Below are positions 17,645 through 25,862 of a DNA stretch of 64,000 nt, one piece after another. Position numbers and translations under genes: made by a program. The stretch spans positions 1 to 64,000 of the forward strand of contig QXXC01000002.1 of NCBI GenBank assembly GCA_009911305.1, read 5' to 3'. A model generated the notes under the pieces. The model was not told where the DNA came from, searched no databases, and was given only the letters and a program-made list of their open reading frames with translations. Each line of letters begins with the position of its first letter. Position 1 is the first letter of the stretch. Origin of the DNA: Clostridiaceae bacterium. GTDB taxonomy: Bacteria; Bacillota; Clostridia; Lachnospirales; Lachnospiraceae.

Positions 17645-17699
17645 TGAAAAACAATTCTACAGTTTTAGGGTGACAAGTAACCCAAAAAAGCAAAAAAAA

Positions 17700-18107
17700 T
17701 TATCCCACCATGTTACCTTTTTCTGTATCTGTCAATCCGGATGATTTTGCACTTGTCTCTCTTGCCTTTTGGGTCTTCCGTAGCTTCAGTTCCAATAGTC
17801 CTAAGAGTTCCTCTTGGTCATCTTCAGATAGTTCCCGGAAACCATCTAAAAGCTTTTTTTCGTTTCCGAAGATTTCTACATTCTTCGTTTCCGAAGATGT
17901 CCCGGTCATAAGATATTCCATGCTACAATTCAAAGCTTGTGAAATTGAGAAAAATGCAATAGCAGATGGGACTCTGCTTCCGTTCTCAATCTGACTAAGT
18001 GCTCCGGATGTAATGCCACATTCACGGTGCATATCTGTTTGAGTAAGCCTTAATTCTTTTCTTCTCTCTCTGATTCTATTTCCAATACTATCCATACTAA
18101 TATCCAT
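17700..18107 (-). CDS. XRE-family phage repressor
   Basis: The 135-residue protein has an N-terminal HTH_3 domain (IGNRIRERRKELRLTQTDMHRECGITSGALSQIENGSRVPSAIAFFSISQAL) and an acidic/basic helical tail (RELSEDDQEELLGLLELKLRK). It is divergent from the early operon and its promoter overlaps the early promoter, the classic position of a lysogeny repressor. It has no LexA-like peptidase domain, so induction is probably not by self-cleavage. GAGGT precedes ATG 18107. Confidence 0.85.
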   Translation of the reverse strand: MDISMDSIGNRIRERRKELRLTQTDMHRECGITSGALSQIENGSRVPSAIAFFSISQALNCSMEYLMTGTSSETKNVEIFGNEKKLLDGFRELSEDDQEELLGLLELKLRKTQKARETSAKSSGLTDTEKGNMVG

Positions 18108-18141
18108 GATACCTCACTTTCTGCATAATCGAATAAAAATC

Positions 18142-18191
18142 ATCATATCCGAAGAAAAAGACTTGACAATCTTCGGATACGAAGATATACT
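18142..18191. promoter_or_regulatory. Overlapping divergent early and repressor promoters with operator
   Basis: Rightward: TTGACA (18163-18168), 17 bp, TATACT (18186-18191). Leftward on the minus strand: TTGTCA (18169-18164), 16 bp, TATGAT (18147-18142). The -35 boxes share bases. A 10-bp inverted repeat TATCCGAAGA (18146-18155) / TCTTCGGATA (18170-18179) straddles both and is a good repressor operator. Confidence 0.75.
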
Positions 18192-18204
18192 TATACTTGC
18201 AAGG

Positions 18205-18220
18205 GGGTTACTTGTAACCC
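18205..18220. promoter_or_regulatory. Palindrome GGGTTACTTGTAACCC in the early leader
   Basis: Arms GGGTTAC and GTAACCC flank TT, about 14 bp after the early -10 box. Similar GTTACTTGTCA and ACAAGTAACCC half sites occur near 17505 and 17675. It is likely a second operator set. Confidence 0.5.
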
Positions 18221-18322
18221 AACAATCATAGCAAATTTCTAAGAAAATCTCAATAGCCGGAGTTCTCCGGCACAAAGAAAGTCACCCGGTTCAGGGTAGT
18301 GGAGGAATAGAAAACAGGAGGA

Positions 18323-18511
18323 ATGGAACGAGTGAAGAATGGGAAAGCCCCTACACGGGAGCAGAAAAAAATTATGAAGGCTCATGGATTGATACCGGAA
18401 AACTGGCTTGTAGTGAAAAACCTTCCTGACACTTTGGAGGTGGTAAGCCGGGCAGCATTGAAAAAAGTCGGTCAGAAACCAAGGACAAAGATTGTATCAA
18501 AGAGCCTTTGA
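18323..18511 (+). CDS. Small phage protein, DUF6906-like
   Basis: This 62-residue basic protein (KAPTREQKKIMKAHGLIPENWLVVKNLPDTLEVVSR) matches the pattern of small DUF6906 proteins seen early in clostridial phage operons, as I recall it. It is the first gene after the early promoter, with GGAGG just upstream of ATG 18323. Function unknown; the size and charge suit a nucleic-acid-binding regulator. Confidence 0.65.
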   Translation: MERVKNGKAPTREQKKIMKAHGLIPENWLVVKNLPDTLEVVSRAALKKVGQKPRTKIVSKSL

Positions 18512-18525
18512 TGTGAGGTGAGCAG

Positions 18526-18729
18526 ATGGCAACAAAGCAGACGAGGCTGACACCCTTTGGGAGGAAAGTCAGGAAAAGGCTCATAGACAAAAACATGACA
18601 CAGGTGGAGCTTGCTGCTTTGCTTGGATGCAATAAGCAGTATATCCACAAGATTTTAGTCGGTGAGCGTAGTGGGAAGAAATATATTGAAGCAATATCAA
18701 GGATACTGGAAATTGAGATGGTGGCATGA
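18526..18729 (+). CDS. Small XRE-type HTH protein
   Basis: The 67-residue protein is almost entirely one helix-turn-helix domain (FGRKVRKRLIDKNMTQVELAALLGCNKQYIHKILVGERSGKKYIEAISRIL). It lies just before the transposase gene, the place of Mu Ner. It may be a Ner/Cro-like protein that shuts down repressor and early transcription. Its ribosome site is GTGAGG before ATG 18526. Confidence 0.8.
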   Translation: MATKQTRLTPFGRKVRKRLIDKNMTQVELAALLGCNKQYIHKILVGERSGKKYIEAISRILEIEMVA

Positions 18730-18743
18730 AGGAGGTGAGATGA

Positions 18744-20858
18744 TTGGCTGAAGCATTTGTCACATTGGCTGAAGCGGCGGAGCTGGAAGGGGTCAAATAT
18801 AAAACAATGGCACAGAGGCTGTCGAGGAAAAAACAGGCATTTGAAACCAAGACCGAGAAGTCAGAAACGGGCGGAAGAGATGTGGTGCTTGTAGCAGTCT
18901 CCTCACTATCCAAACAGGCAAGGAACGCATGGAAGGAAAGGGAAAAGCTGAAATCCTTCACGGAAGGAGTTCCGGAAGGGCAGGAGGCGGCAGAGCAGAA
19001 GCCGGAGGTGCCATGGTATGTGAACATGGACATTGACTGGTACATTGAAAACTACAAGGAGAGATACTACAAGGCTGTGGAGCTTGGGAACGTGGTCAGG
19101 AAGTTCCTTCAGTATGACGAAGGGGACAGGACAAAGTACGCTGAAGAGTTCGCACAGAAGCACCTTGGGAAGGGTCAGAGGACTTTGTACCGATACACCA
19201 AGGCATACCTTGAGGCATCCGCATGGGCGGACAAGCTTCAGAAGGAGGATGGGGCAGGGTATGAGTTCTTCAAGGTTCTCTGCCTGTGCAGGAAACCGAA
19301 GGAGACCGGATGCTTCCCAAGCATCAAGCCGGAGGTCAAGCAGGTCATCAAAAACATATGGTTCAATGAGGACTTTGCCCGGAACCAAGGCACCCGTGAG
19401 ATGCTCTATGAGAAGCTGACAGCCATTGCCAACATAAACCTAAAAGCCGGGATGACGGAATGGGAGAAGATACCGTCCTATCAGACGGTGGTGAGGTATA
19501 TCAACTACCTCATGGAGGATGAGAACATGAGGAACGCCTACTTCCTTGCATCCCGTGGCACCCGTGAGTACAAGAATAAGGTCATGGTGAAAGGGAGCCG
19601 GGATACCAAGGGGCTTCAGGTGATGCAGATAGTCATGGGTGATGAGCATACCTTTGACTGTTGGGTGAGCTACAAGCAGCCCAATGGCAAGGTCATAGCA
19701 ATCAAGCCACACTTGGCTGCATGGGTGGACATGCGGAGCAGGGTCATCATGGGTGATGTCCTCTGCAAGGATGCCAACTCTGACATCCTGAAGCAGAGCC
19801 TCCTCAAGATGATTTATTCAGAGCCGGGAGGGGTTCCGGAGTATCTCTACATAGACAATGGTAAGGACTACACAGCCAAGACCATGACAGGAAGAGACCG
19901 GAATGACCGGAGCGGCTTGAACTTTGACAATGAGACACAGGGCTTCTATAAGAGCATAGGCATCAAGGATGACCACCGGGCTCTGCCTTATGAGCCATGG
20001 AGCAAGGGACAGATAGAGAGGTTTTTCCGCACCGTCTGCAACAAGTTTACACGTTGGATGAAGTCCTACACGGGAACGCTGACGGGCTCAAAGACCTCTG
20101 ACAAGGTGGAGAAGGACATCAAACGGATGCTTGAGAGGGGAGAGCTCCTGACACTGGAAGAGTTTTATGAGAAGTGGCATGAATGGCTCACCACAGTCTA
20201 CATGCACACAGAGCATTCCGGGCTCAAGAAGATGGGAGAGACCTACAAGAAGCCTTATGACTGCTTTATGAATGAGGACAGGTACTTCAAGGCGGCACCA
20301 CCTAAGAGCTATGCAACCATGCTGATGATGAAATCAGAAAACGTGCTTGTCCGCAACATAGGCATCACCAAGTGGGGATATGAGTACCGCTCTGATGAGC
20401 TGTGTGACTATATCGGGCGGAAGGTTGACATCAAGTATGACCCGGATGACATGGCTGTGCTGTATGTCTTTGACCAAAAAGGCAAGCGTATCTGTGAAGC
20501 GTACTGTCAGGAGCTCCTTCAGATTGCCCCGAAGGTGACACAGAAAGCACTTGAGGAACACCTGAAGATGCAGAAGAGGCAGCAGAAGCGTGACAGGGAA
20601 AGGCTTGAAGAGGCAAGGAGACCTTTTGAGGAGCTCAATGAGCAGTATGTGGGCTTCAATGAGGCAACAGGAGGCATTGACCTGATGATAGGCGGAAAGA
20701 AGCAGGACAAGGCTGCAAAGGTCATAGCAATCCCGAAGGACAGAACCTATCAGCAGGGCTTCCGAGCAGAAAAAAGGGAAGAGGATGAGCCGGACAGCGA
20801 ATACATGAGCAGGCAGGCGGAGAACGCACTCAGGAAGCTTAGAGCCATAGGCGTATGA
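18744..20858 (+). CDS. Mu-type transposase A
   Basis: The 704-residue DDE recombinase binds the phage ends and joins them to target DNA. It has an N-terminal Mu-type HTH (FVTLAEAAELEGVKYKTMAQRLSRKK, residues 5-30) followed by a gene-specific end-binding region. The rve core carries Asp300 (MGDEHTF, the counterpart of Mu Asp269; Asp305 is the alternative), Asp371 (YIDNGKDY) and Glu425 (KGQIERFFRT). The C-terminal part has the beta-barrel and basic tail expected for contact with B. TTG 18744 is the start, since AAGGAGGTGA precedes it. All catalytic residues are intact. Confidence 0.95.
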   Translation: MAEAFVTLAEAAELEGVKYKTMAQRLSRKKQAFETKTEKSETGGRDVVLVAVSSLSKQARNAWKEREKLKSFTEGVPEGQEAAEQKPEVPWYVNMDIDWYIENYKERYYKAVELGNVVRKFLQYDEGDRTKYAEEFAQKHLGKGQRTLYRYTKAYLEASAWADKLQKEDGAGYEFFKVLCLCRKPKETGCFPSIKPEVKQVIKNIWFNEDFARNQGTREMLYEKLTAIANINLKAGMTEWEKIPSYQTVVRYINYLMEDENMRNAYFLASRGTREYKNKVMVKGSRDTKGLQVMQIVMGDEHTFDCWVSYKQPNGKVIAIKPHLAAWVDMRSRVIMGDVLCKDANSDILKQSLLKMIYSEPGGVPEYLYIDNGKDYTAKTMTGRDRNDRSGLNFDNETQGFYKSIGIKDDHRALPYEPWSKGQIERFFRTVCNKFTRWMKSYTGTLTGSKTSDKVEKDIKRMLERGELLTLEEFYEKWHEWLTTVYMHTEHSGLKKMGETYKKPYDCFMNEDRYFKAAPPKSYATMLMMKSENVLVRNIGITKWGYEYRSDELCDYIGRKVDIKYDPDDMAVLYVFDQKGKRICEAYCQELLQIAPKVTQKALEEHLKMQKRQQKRDRERLEEARRPFEELNEQYVGFNEATGGIDLMIGGKKQDKAAKVIAIPKDRTYQQGFRAEKREEDEPDSEYMSRQAENALRKLRAIGV

Positions 20859-20911
20859 CACAAAGCGTATGGCAGGAATTAGTGAAAGAAAAGGAAAGGA
20901 AGGTTGTAACT

Positions 20912-21883
20912 ATGGAAGCATTGAATACCTACAAAGCGGAGAAGACATTGGCGGAACAGATGAATGAGAGACTGACGGAGCTGAAGATGACCAAGGCGGA
21001 GGCAGCCCTCAAGATGAACTATTCAAGGGCGGCACTTAGCCAATACCTTAATGGGAAGTACGCAAGTGACCCTACCGAACTGGAAAAGAAGGTCAGGGAG
21101 TTCCTTGAGGCATCAGGAGGAATGGATGGCGGTCAGGAACAGAAAGGCGGCAAGGCAGGGGCAGGCATCCTCAAGAAGAAGGTGGAATTTTTTGAAAGCC
21201 GGGACTTTGTACAGACCATCGGAGTATGCCAGGCATGTCAGGAGTATATGGGACTTGGGATAATCGTTGGGAAGTCCGGTCAGGGAAAGACCCACGCACT
21301 GAAGAAATATGCAGAGCTGCCGAGGGTTGCATACATTGAGTGTGATGACACCATGGCTTGCCGGGACTTGGTGGAAGCCATTGAGAACGGGATAGGGCTC
21401 CCTAGAGGGTATGGCGGAACGATATGGAAAAGGGTCAACCGTATCCGGGAGTTTTTCAATACCAATGAAGGCTTCCTGCTCATCATTGACGAGGCGGACA
21501 AGCTCATCAACAAGTACACGCAGAAAAAGATGGAGATACTCCGGGGCATCTTTGACCAGTCGGATGTAGGCATTGTCATAGCCGGGGAGCCGAGGCTTGA
21601 GACAGAGCTGAAGGGCAACCTTGCCCGTTTTGCTAACCGGATGGACTTCTACTACAAGCTGAAGGGGCTGTCCAAGAATGAGGTGGCAGACTACCTTGAG
21701 GGCTATGAGGTGGAAGAGGCAGCCATGGGCGAGATGATAAGCCGGGCAACCAACACACAGAGCGGATGCTTCCGCCTGTTGGACAGGACACTCAACAACG
21801 TGCTCCGCATCCTGAAGCAGAAGGGCGAGACACGGATAACCATGAAGATTGTGAGCGAGGCATCCAACATGATGATGCTGTAG
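20912..21883 (+). CDS. MuB-like AAA ATPase, target-DNA activator
   Basis: The protein has about 323 residues. An N-terminal XRE-like HTH (ERLTELKMTKAEAALKMNYSRAALSQYLNG) is followed by the AAA core, with Walker A GKSGQGKT at 120-127 and Walker B LLIIDEAD at 189-196, and a C-terminal helical domain. The HTH-AAA layout is that of Mu B, which coats target DNA and stimulates transposase A. ATG 20912 follows AAGGAAGG; ATG 20855, overlapping the transposase stop, is an in-frame alternative without a good ribosome site. Confidence 0.92.
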   Translation: MEALNTYKAEKTLAEQMNERLTELKMTKAEAALKMNYSRAALSQYLNGKYASDPTELEKKVREFLEASGGMDGGQEQKGGKAGAGILKKKVEFFESRDFVQTIGVCQACQEYMGLGIIVGKSGQGKTHALKKYAELPRVAYIECDDTMACRDLVEAIENGIGLPRGYGGTIWKRVNRIREFFNTNEGFLLIIDEADKLINKYTQKKMEILRGIFDQSDVGIVIAGEPRLETELKGNLARFANRMDFYYKLKGLSKNEVADYLEGYEVEEAAMGEMISRATNTQSGCFRLLDRTLNNVLRILKQKGETRITMKIVSEASNMMML

Positions 21884-21897
21884 GGAGGAGGGAGCAC

Positions 21898-22101
21898 ATG
21901 AAGAAATTGGAGGTTGTAATCAAAGGCGAGCATGAGGAAGAGATGGGGCGTGAGATGCTGTCAGGCATCTATGGTGTCATTCAGAATTATGGATACACGG
22001 ATGTGTCTGTCCGGGCGGATACCATTGCAGACAAGGGATGTATTCAGATACCGGAGTTCCTGAAGCCGCATGTGCAGAGCGTAAAAGAGAGGAGGGTGTA
22101 G
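21898..22101 (+). CDS. Small early phage protein of unknown function
   Basis: This 67-residue acidic protein (MKKLEVVIKGEHEEEMGREML...) starts at ATG 21898 behind GGGAGGAGGGAG. It is packed between B and gemA, one base before gemA. I do not recognise a family. Confidence 0.7.
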   Translation: MKKLEVVIKGEHEEEMGREMLSGIYGVIQNYGYTDVSVRADTIADKGCIQIPEFLKPHVQSVKERRV

Positions 22102-22102
22102 C

Positions 22103-22567
22103 ATGGCAGGGAACACATCACAGCCGAGCATCAAGAGGGTATGGGGCATTGCAAAGAGCCCGGAGCTGAAGCTTACGGATGAGGAGCTGCATCTCCTTGT
22201 ACAGGCACACACGGGGAAGGACAGCATCAAGGCTCTCAACAAAAGGGAGCTTCAGACGGTCATCCGGGTGCTTGGCAGCATGAAGGACTCCGTGAGAAAG
22301 TCGGAGCGTGGGAAGCACCGTGGAGGGAACACATCCACGGAGAACCAAAGGAAGAAGATATACAAGCTCACACAGGAGCTTGGATGGGACAAGCCTGCAA
22401 GGGTCAATGGCATGTGCCGGAAGATGTTCGGGGTCAGTGCTGTGGAGTGGTTGGACTATCAACAGTGCTCCAAGCTCATTGAGGCACTCAAGAGCATGGT
22501 GAAGAGGCAGGAAGAGAAGGAGGGACAGGATGCAGGACTGCAAGCTGATAGTGACAGTCAGGGATGA
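22103..22567 (+). CDS. gemA: Mu GemA-like regulatory protein (gp16 family, DUF1018)
   Basis: The 154-residue protein contains the DUF1018 pattern: an early IHLL/LHLLVQAHTGKDSIKALNKREL segment and a central block ending QRKKIYKLTQELGWDKPARVNGMCRKMFGV, then a short basic tail. Mu GemA modulates host gene expression and DNA gyrase activity. The position shortly after B fits Mu. Its end overlaps the next small gene by 38 bp. Confidence 0.85.
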   Translation: MAGNTSQPSIKRVWGIAKSPELKLTDEELHLLVQAHTGKDSIKALNKRELQTVIRVLGSMKDSVRKSERGKHRGGNTSTENQRKKIYKLTQELGWDKPARVNGMCRKMFGVSAVEWLDYQQCSKLIEALKSMVKRQEEKEGQDAGLQADSDSQG

Positions 22568-22775
22568 CAAGGTGAATTTTGAGGGTCAGGACATCAGCGT
22601 TGAGGAGCTGGCACAGATAGCAGGCTTCCTTCAGGTGTTCGTTGGCATGGAAGGGCTGAAGCGTGGACTGGACATGGATGATGTGAAGAACAACATGCTT
22701 GACATCCACCTTGCAGCCATGGAAACGATAGAGGAGCAGCTCCGGGGCGGTACCCCTGACCTGGATGGCAGTTAA
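22530..22775 (+). CDS. Small early phage protein of unknown function
   Basis: This 81-residue protein (MQDCKLIVTVRDDKVNFEGQDISVEELAQIAGFLQVF...) begins inside the gemA end with GGGACAGG-type spacing. A short beta-rich N-terminus is followed by an acidic helix. No family is recognised. It is coupled to its neighbours by overlap. Confidence 0.7.
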   Translation: MQDCKLIVTVRDDKVNFEGQDISVEELAQIAGFLQVFVGMEGLKRGLDMDDVKNNMLDIHLAAMETIEEQLRGGTPDLDGS

Positions 22776-22794
22776 GGAGAAGGAGGCGGAGAGG

Positions 22795-23190
22795 TTGAAA
22801 AAGATACAGTTTGTATGTGACAGGTGCGGAGCTGTCCTTGAGAAGACAGCTATCAAGATAATACCAAACGTAGTAGAGCTTGAAGGGGAAGACATCCTGC
22901 ATCCGGTGGATGAAGCCACACATGGGATGCACTTCTGTGTAGCGTGTACGGATGCTCTCTTGAAGTTCCTGCTCCCTGAAAACAAGCCTCCACCAAAGCC
23001 AAAGGAAAAGCCTGCAAGGAGGAGGAGGCTTGATGCAGGCAGGGTGATGGCTCTCCATAATGCCGGATGGAGCAATGAGGATATAGCGGCTGACATCAGG
23101 GCGGAGCCGGAACAGGTCAGGCAATGTATCTACTATCAAAAGTACAAAAAAAAGAGTCCGTCAGGAGCGGACGGAGAGGAGCAGACATGA
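22795..23190 (+). CDS. Zinc-ribbon/HTH early phage protein
   Basis: Starting at TTG 22795 behind AAGGAGAAGGAGG it gives about 131 residues. It has paired cysteines CDRCG near the start and CVAC after about 40 residues, which suggests a zinc site. A Pro/Lys/Arg linker (KPPPKPKEKPARRRR) leads to a C-terminal HTH-like segment (ALHNAGWSNEDIAADIRAEPEQVRQCIYY). It looks like a DNA-binding regulator. An upstream in-frame ATG (22765) exists but overlaps the ribosome site. Confidence 0.65.
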   Translation: MKKIQFVCDRCGAVLEKTAIKIIPNVVELEGEDILHPVDEATHGMHFCVACTDALLKFLLPENKPPPKPKEKPARRRRLDAGRVMALHNAGWSNEDIAADIRAEPEQVRQCIYYQKYKKKSPSGADGEEQT

Positions 23191-23438
23191 ACACAGCATA
23201 TAAGAAGATGACAAGCCACGGGTCAATCAGTATCCCGGTGGCAATGCGGAGGGAGCTTGGAATTGAGCCAAGAGACCCTATGGTGGTGGAGGAGCATCAG
23301 GGGGAAATCAGGATAAGACCGTACACGCTCCGCTGTAACTTTTGCGGCGTGACGGACGGGGTGCATGAGTTCCATGGGAAGGGTATCTGTGGAGCCTGTG
23401 CAGCAAAAGCATTTCAGAAGTTAGGAGGCGGACAGTAA
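23187..23438 (+). CDS. AbrB/SpoVT-like swapped-hairpin domain fused to a zinc finger
   Basis: The 83-residue protein has an N-terminal AbrB-type segment (GSISIPVAMRRELGIEPRDPMVVEEHQGEIRIRPY) and a C-terminal four-cysteine knuckle (CNFCG...CGAC). It overlaps the previous gene by 4 bp and touches the next. It is probably a small DNA-binding regulator of phage development; the fusion is compact and unusual. Confidence 0.75.
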   Translation: MNTAYKKMTSHGSISIPVAMRRELGIEPRDPMVVEEHQGEIRIRPYTLRCNFCGVTDGVHEFHGKGICGACAAKAFQKLGGGQ

Positions 23439-24121
23439 TGGGAGAGCAGACAACAAAGGCAATGAGCAGCGAGCAGCTCATTGGGGCATGTGTGGAGCTT
23501 GACAGGGAGCAGAAGAGGAGCCGGGCTCTGATGAACAGTTACAAGGCGGAGCTTCAGGCAAGGGGCTTGGCTCTCATGGAAGACCACAATGTGAGGTATG
23601 TGAAGTTTTACGGTGATGAGGGCAGTGCTGCCATCACGGACAGCATGAGCCTTGACATCCTGAACCCGGACAAGCTGAAGGAGCTTGTGGGCGAGGGGGT
23701 ATACAGCATGAAGGTCAAGGAGGAAACCAAGACGAGCTACAAGTTTGACAGCAAATTTGAAAAAGCTCTGAAGGCAATCTTTACGGGTGACTACACCTTT
23801 GAGACCACGCTTGCCGAGTTCCTTGGTGAAATGAGCATCAAGCCGGATGAGAAGCAGAAGAAGCTCCTGCTGAAGAAACTGAAGGGAGAGTTTGAGAAGG
23901 ACAAGGAGACCCTCATCTCTGTCTTAGTTCAGGAAGGGCAGGAGACACCGGACTTTGATGTGGAGCTGTGGTACATCTACCGTATTAAGAACGGGGAGCT
24001 CATCCGGGCTTTTCTCCCGGAGGAGATGATTGATGCAACCATTGAGGGCATCAGGAAGAGCATCTTGGTGGAGACCAAGACATCCATCACATTAGACTAT
24101 GACACTGAAAAGGAGGAGTAA
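23438..24121 (+). CDS. Phage protein of unknown function
   Basis: This 227-residue acidic/Lys-rich protein has an N-terminal helix (SSEQLIGACVELDREQKRSRALMNSYKAELQARGLALMED). A middle region resembles a small alpha/beta fold and there is a long helical part (KQKKLLLKKLKGEFEKDKETLI). I do not recognise it. Its position between regulators and endolysin, and its coiled-coil start, leave a Gam-like or nuclease-inhibitor role possible but unproved. Confidence 0.7.
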   Translation: MGEQTTKAMSSEQLIGACVELDREQKRSRALMNSYKAELQARGLALMEDHNVRYVKFYGDEGSAAITDSMSLDILNPDKLKELVGEGVYSMKVKEETKTSYKFDSKFEKALKAIFTGDYTFETTLAEFLGEMSIKPDEKQKKLLLKKLKGEFEKDKETLISVLVQEGQETPDFDVELWYIYRIKNGELIRAFLPEEMIDATIEGIRKSILVETKTSITLDYDTEKEE

Positions 24122-24123
24122 TC

Positions 24124-24294
24124 ATGGCAGAACAGACAAAGGACATCCTTAGTGAGTACACCAAGGACATGACTCCGGAGCAGAGAGAAGAGCTTCAGGA
24201 GAAGGTGAGCAACATGACGGAAGAGGAACTCAAGGAGTTCCGCAACAGTTTAGACCCGGACAACATGGGCTTTTTTGGAGAGGAGAGTGTTTGA
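24124..24294 (+). CDS. Short acidic phage protein (56 residues)
   Basis: ATG 24124 begins MAEQTKDILSEYTKDMTPEQ and ends at TGA 24292-24294, immediately before the endolysin ATG. It is very acidic and helical. GGAGG overlaps the previous stop codon, so translation is well supported. Function unknown. Confidence 0.65.
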   Translation: MAEQTKDILSEYTKDMTPEQREELQEKVSNMTEEELKEFRNSLDPDNMGFFGEESV

Positions 24295-24295
24295 T

Positions 24296-25843
24296 ATGGC
24301 AGCACCGAAGATTGAGAAGCTCCTGACCCCTTATAATTTTACTAACAAGGACAATGTTGGGCGTATCAAGTACATTGTCATCCATTATGTGGGGGCTCTT
24401 GGAGGAGCAAAAGCAAACTGTCAGTATTATGCAAGCAAGTACATAGGGGCATCCGCCCACTATTTTGTAGGCTTTGATGGAGAGATATGGCAGAGCGTTG
24501 GGGATGAGGACATTGCATGGCACTGTGGAGCAAACAGCTACAGACATGCGGAGTGCCGGAACTCAAATTCCATTGGCATTGAGCTTTGTGTCCGCAATAG
24601 AGGAAATCAGGCAGCGGACAGCAAGGACTGGTATTTTGAAGATGCAACTGTGAAGGCAGCGATTGAGCTGACCGAGTACCTGATGAAAAAGTATGGAGTG
24701 GATGTAGCCAATGTCATCCGCCACTATGATGTGACTGGAAAGATATGCCCTAACCCGTATGTGTATAATACCACCAAGCATACATGGGATGCTTTCAAGA
24801 AAGCTATTGCAGGCGGTGGAGCGGCACAAAAAGACACCATGACCAAGATAACCGGAAAGGCGGAAGCCACAGCGGAGCAGATGGCGGCATACATCAAGGC
24901 AAAGAATGGCAGCGTTACACAGAGCGTACTTGACATGATACCGCTGTACCTGTCTGAAGGAGAGGCGGAGAATATCCGTGGTGACATTGCCTTTGCACAG
25001 AGCTGTCTTGAGACAGGCAACTTCACCTTCTCCGGGAGTGCAGTGAAGCTCTCACAGAATAATTTCTGTGGCATGGGAGTGACCAAGAACGGAGAGACAG
25101 GGAACAGCTTCAACACGCCACAGCTTGGCATCCGGGCACAGATACAGCACCTCAAGGCATACGCCAATACCACGAAGCTGAAGCAGGACTGCATTGACCC
25201 ACGCTTTGACCTTGTATCCCGTGGCTGTGCCCCATATGTGGAATACCTTGGAATACAGGAGAACCCGAAGGGCAAGGGATGGGCTGCCGGAGCCGGGTAT
25301 GGAGAAAAGATACTGAAGATACTGGATGCCATCAAGGGAGCCGGGAGCGGTCAGGCATCAGGCGGCGGACAGGGCTCCGACAAGAAGCCGGACGATGGGG
25401 GGAAGCAGCAGTCAGTCTTCACGCCATACCTCATCACTACCACCTGTGACGTGCTGAACATCCGCTCCGGAGCCGGAACCGGGCACAGCGTGGTGGGAGC
25501 CATCCGGGAGAAGGCAGGAAAGAAGAACAAGTACACCATTGTGGAGGAAAAGGATGGATGGGGCAGGCTGAAATCCGGAGCCGGATGGATAAGCCTCTCT
25601 TACACAAAGAAGGTGGCGGCATCAGGAGGCGGCACAGTCTTCACGCCATACCTCATCACTACCACCTGTGACGTGCTGAACATCCGCTCCGGAGCCGGAA
25701 CCGGGCACAGTGTGGTGGGAGCCATCCGGGAGAAGGCAGGAAAGAAGAACAAATACACTATTGTGGAGGAAAAGGACGGATGGGGCAGGCTGAAGTCCGG
25801 AGCCGGATGGATAAGCCTCTCCTACACAAAGAAAGCCTCATAA
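24296..25843 (+). CDS. Endolysin: amidase + glucosaminidase-like domain + two SH3 repeats
   Basis: The protein has about 515 residues. Domain 1 (about 1-165) is an N-acetylmuramoyl-L-alanine amidase_2 with zinc ligands in YIVIHYVG, IAWHCG and VIRHYDVTGKICPNP. Domain 2 (about 200-350) resembles a glucosaminidase-type lysozyme (IRGDIAFAQSCLETGNFTF...NNFCGMG). Two C-terminal bacterial SH3 wall-binding repeats are identical in protein sequence. There is no signal peptide, so release needs the holin genes downstream. ATG 24296 follows GGAGAGGAG. Confidence 0.92.
   Translation: MAAPKIEKLLTPYNFTNKDNVGRIKYIVIHYVGALGGAKANCQYYASKYIGASAHYFVGFDGEIWQSVGDEDIAWHCGANSYRHAECRNSNSIGIELCVRNRGNQAADSKDWYFEDATVKAAIELTEYLMKKYGVDVANVIRHYDVTGKICPNPYVYNTTKHTWDAFKKAIAGGGAAQKDTMTKITGKAEATAEQMAAYIKAKNGSVTQSVLDMIPLYLSEGEAENIRGDIAFAQSCLETGNFTFSGSAVKLSQNNFCGMGVTKNGETGNSFNTPQLGIRAQIQHLKAYANTTKLKQDCIDPRFDLVSRGCAPYVEYLGIQENPKGKGWAAGAGYGEKILKILDAIKGAGSGQASGGGQGSDKKPDDGGKQQSVFTPYLITTTCDVLNIRSGAGTGHSVVGAIREKAGKKNKYTIVEEKDGWGRLKSGAGWISLSYTKKVAASGGGTVFTPYLITTTCDVLNIRSGAGTGHSVVGAIREKAGKKNKYTIVEEKDGWGRLKSGAGWISLSYTKKAS
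25414..25833 (+). repeat. Tandem direct repeat encoding the two SH3 domains
   Basis: Two copies of about 200 bp begin at 25414 and 25636 (222-bp period). They differ at about seven positions, all synonymous, so the encoded 66-residue units are the same. Confidence 0.85.
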
Positions 25844-25862
25844 TAGTGGGAAGGAGGTTGAA

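Larger units (their letters stand above)
17088..17699 (+). promoter_or_regulatory. Prophage left-end control region
   Basis: This 612-bp stretch has no convincing gene. It holds the left terminus, a transposase-site-like AATAAATGACAAAAA (17101-17115), a strong terminator hairpin (17209-17260), GCGTTATAACG (17393-17403), paired CAATTCTACA / TGTAGAATTG motifs near 17560-17661 and the palindrome GGGAAATGTTTCCC (17631-17644). The sequence fits a transposition end plus operator cluster. Confidence 0.55.

Noticed and set aside
17508-17693. Minus-strand 61-codon frame in the left-end region
   Set aside because: AT-rich, no ribosome site, overlaps operator-like repeats; more likely noncoding.
17869-17900. 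TTTCCGAAGAT repeated inside the repressor gene as extra operators
   Set aside because: Both copies lie within well-supported coding sequence and can be explained by codon usage; similarity to the operator arm is partial.
24275-24295. Upstream in-frame extension of the endolysin gene
   Set aside because: It overlaps the preceding short gene and its ribosome site; ATG 24296 is better placed.
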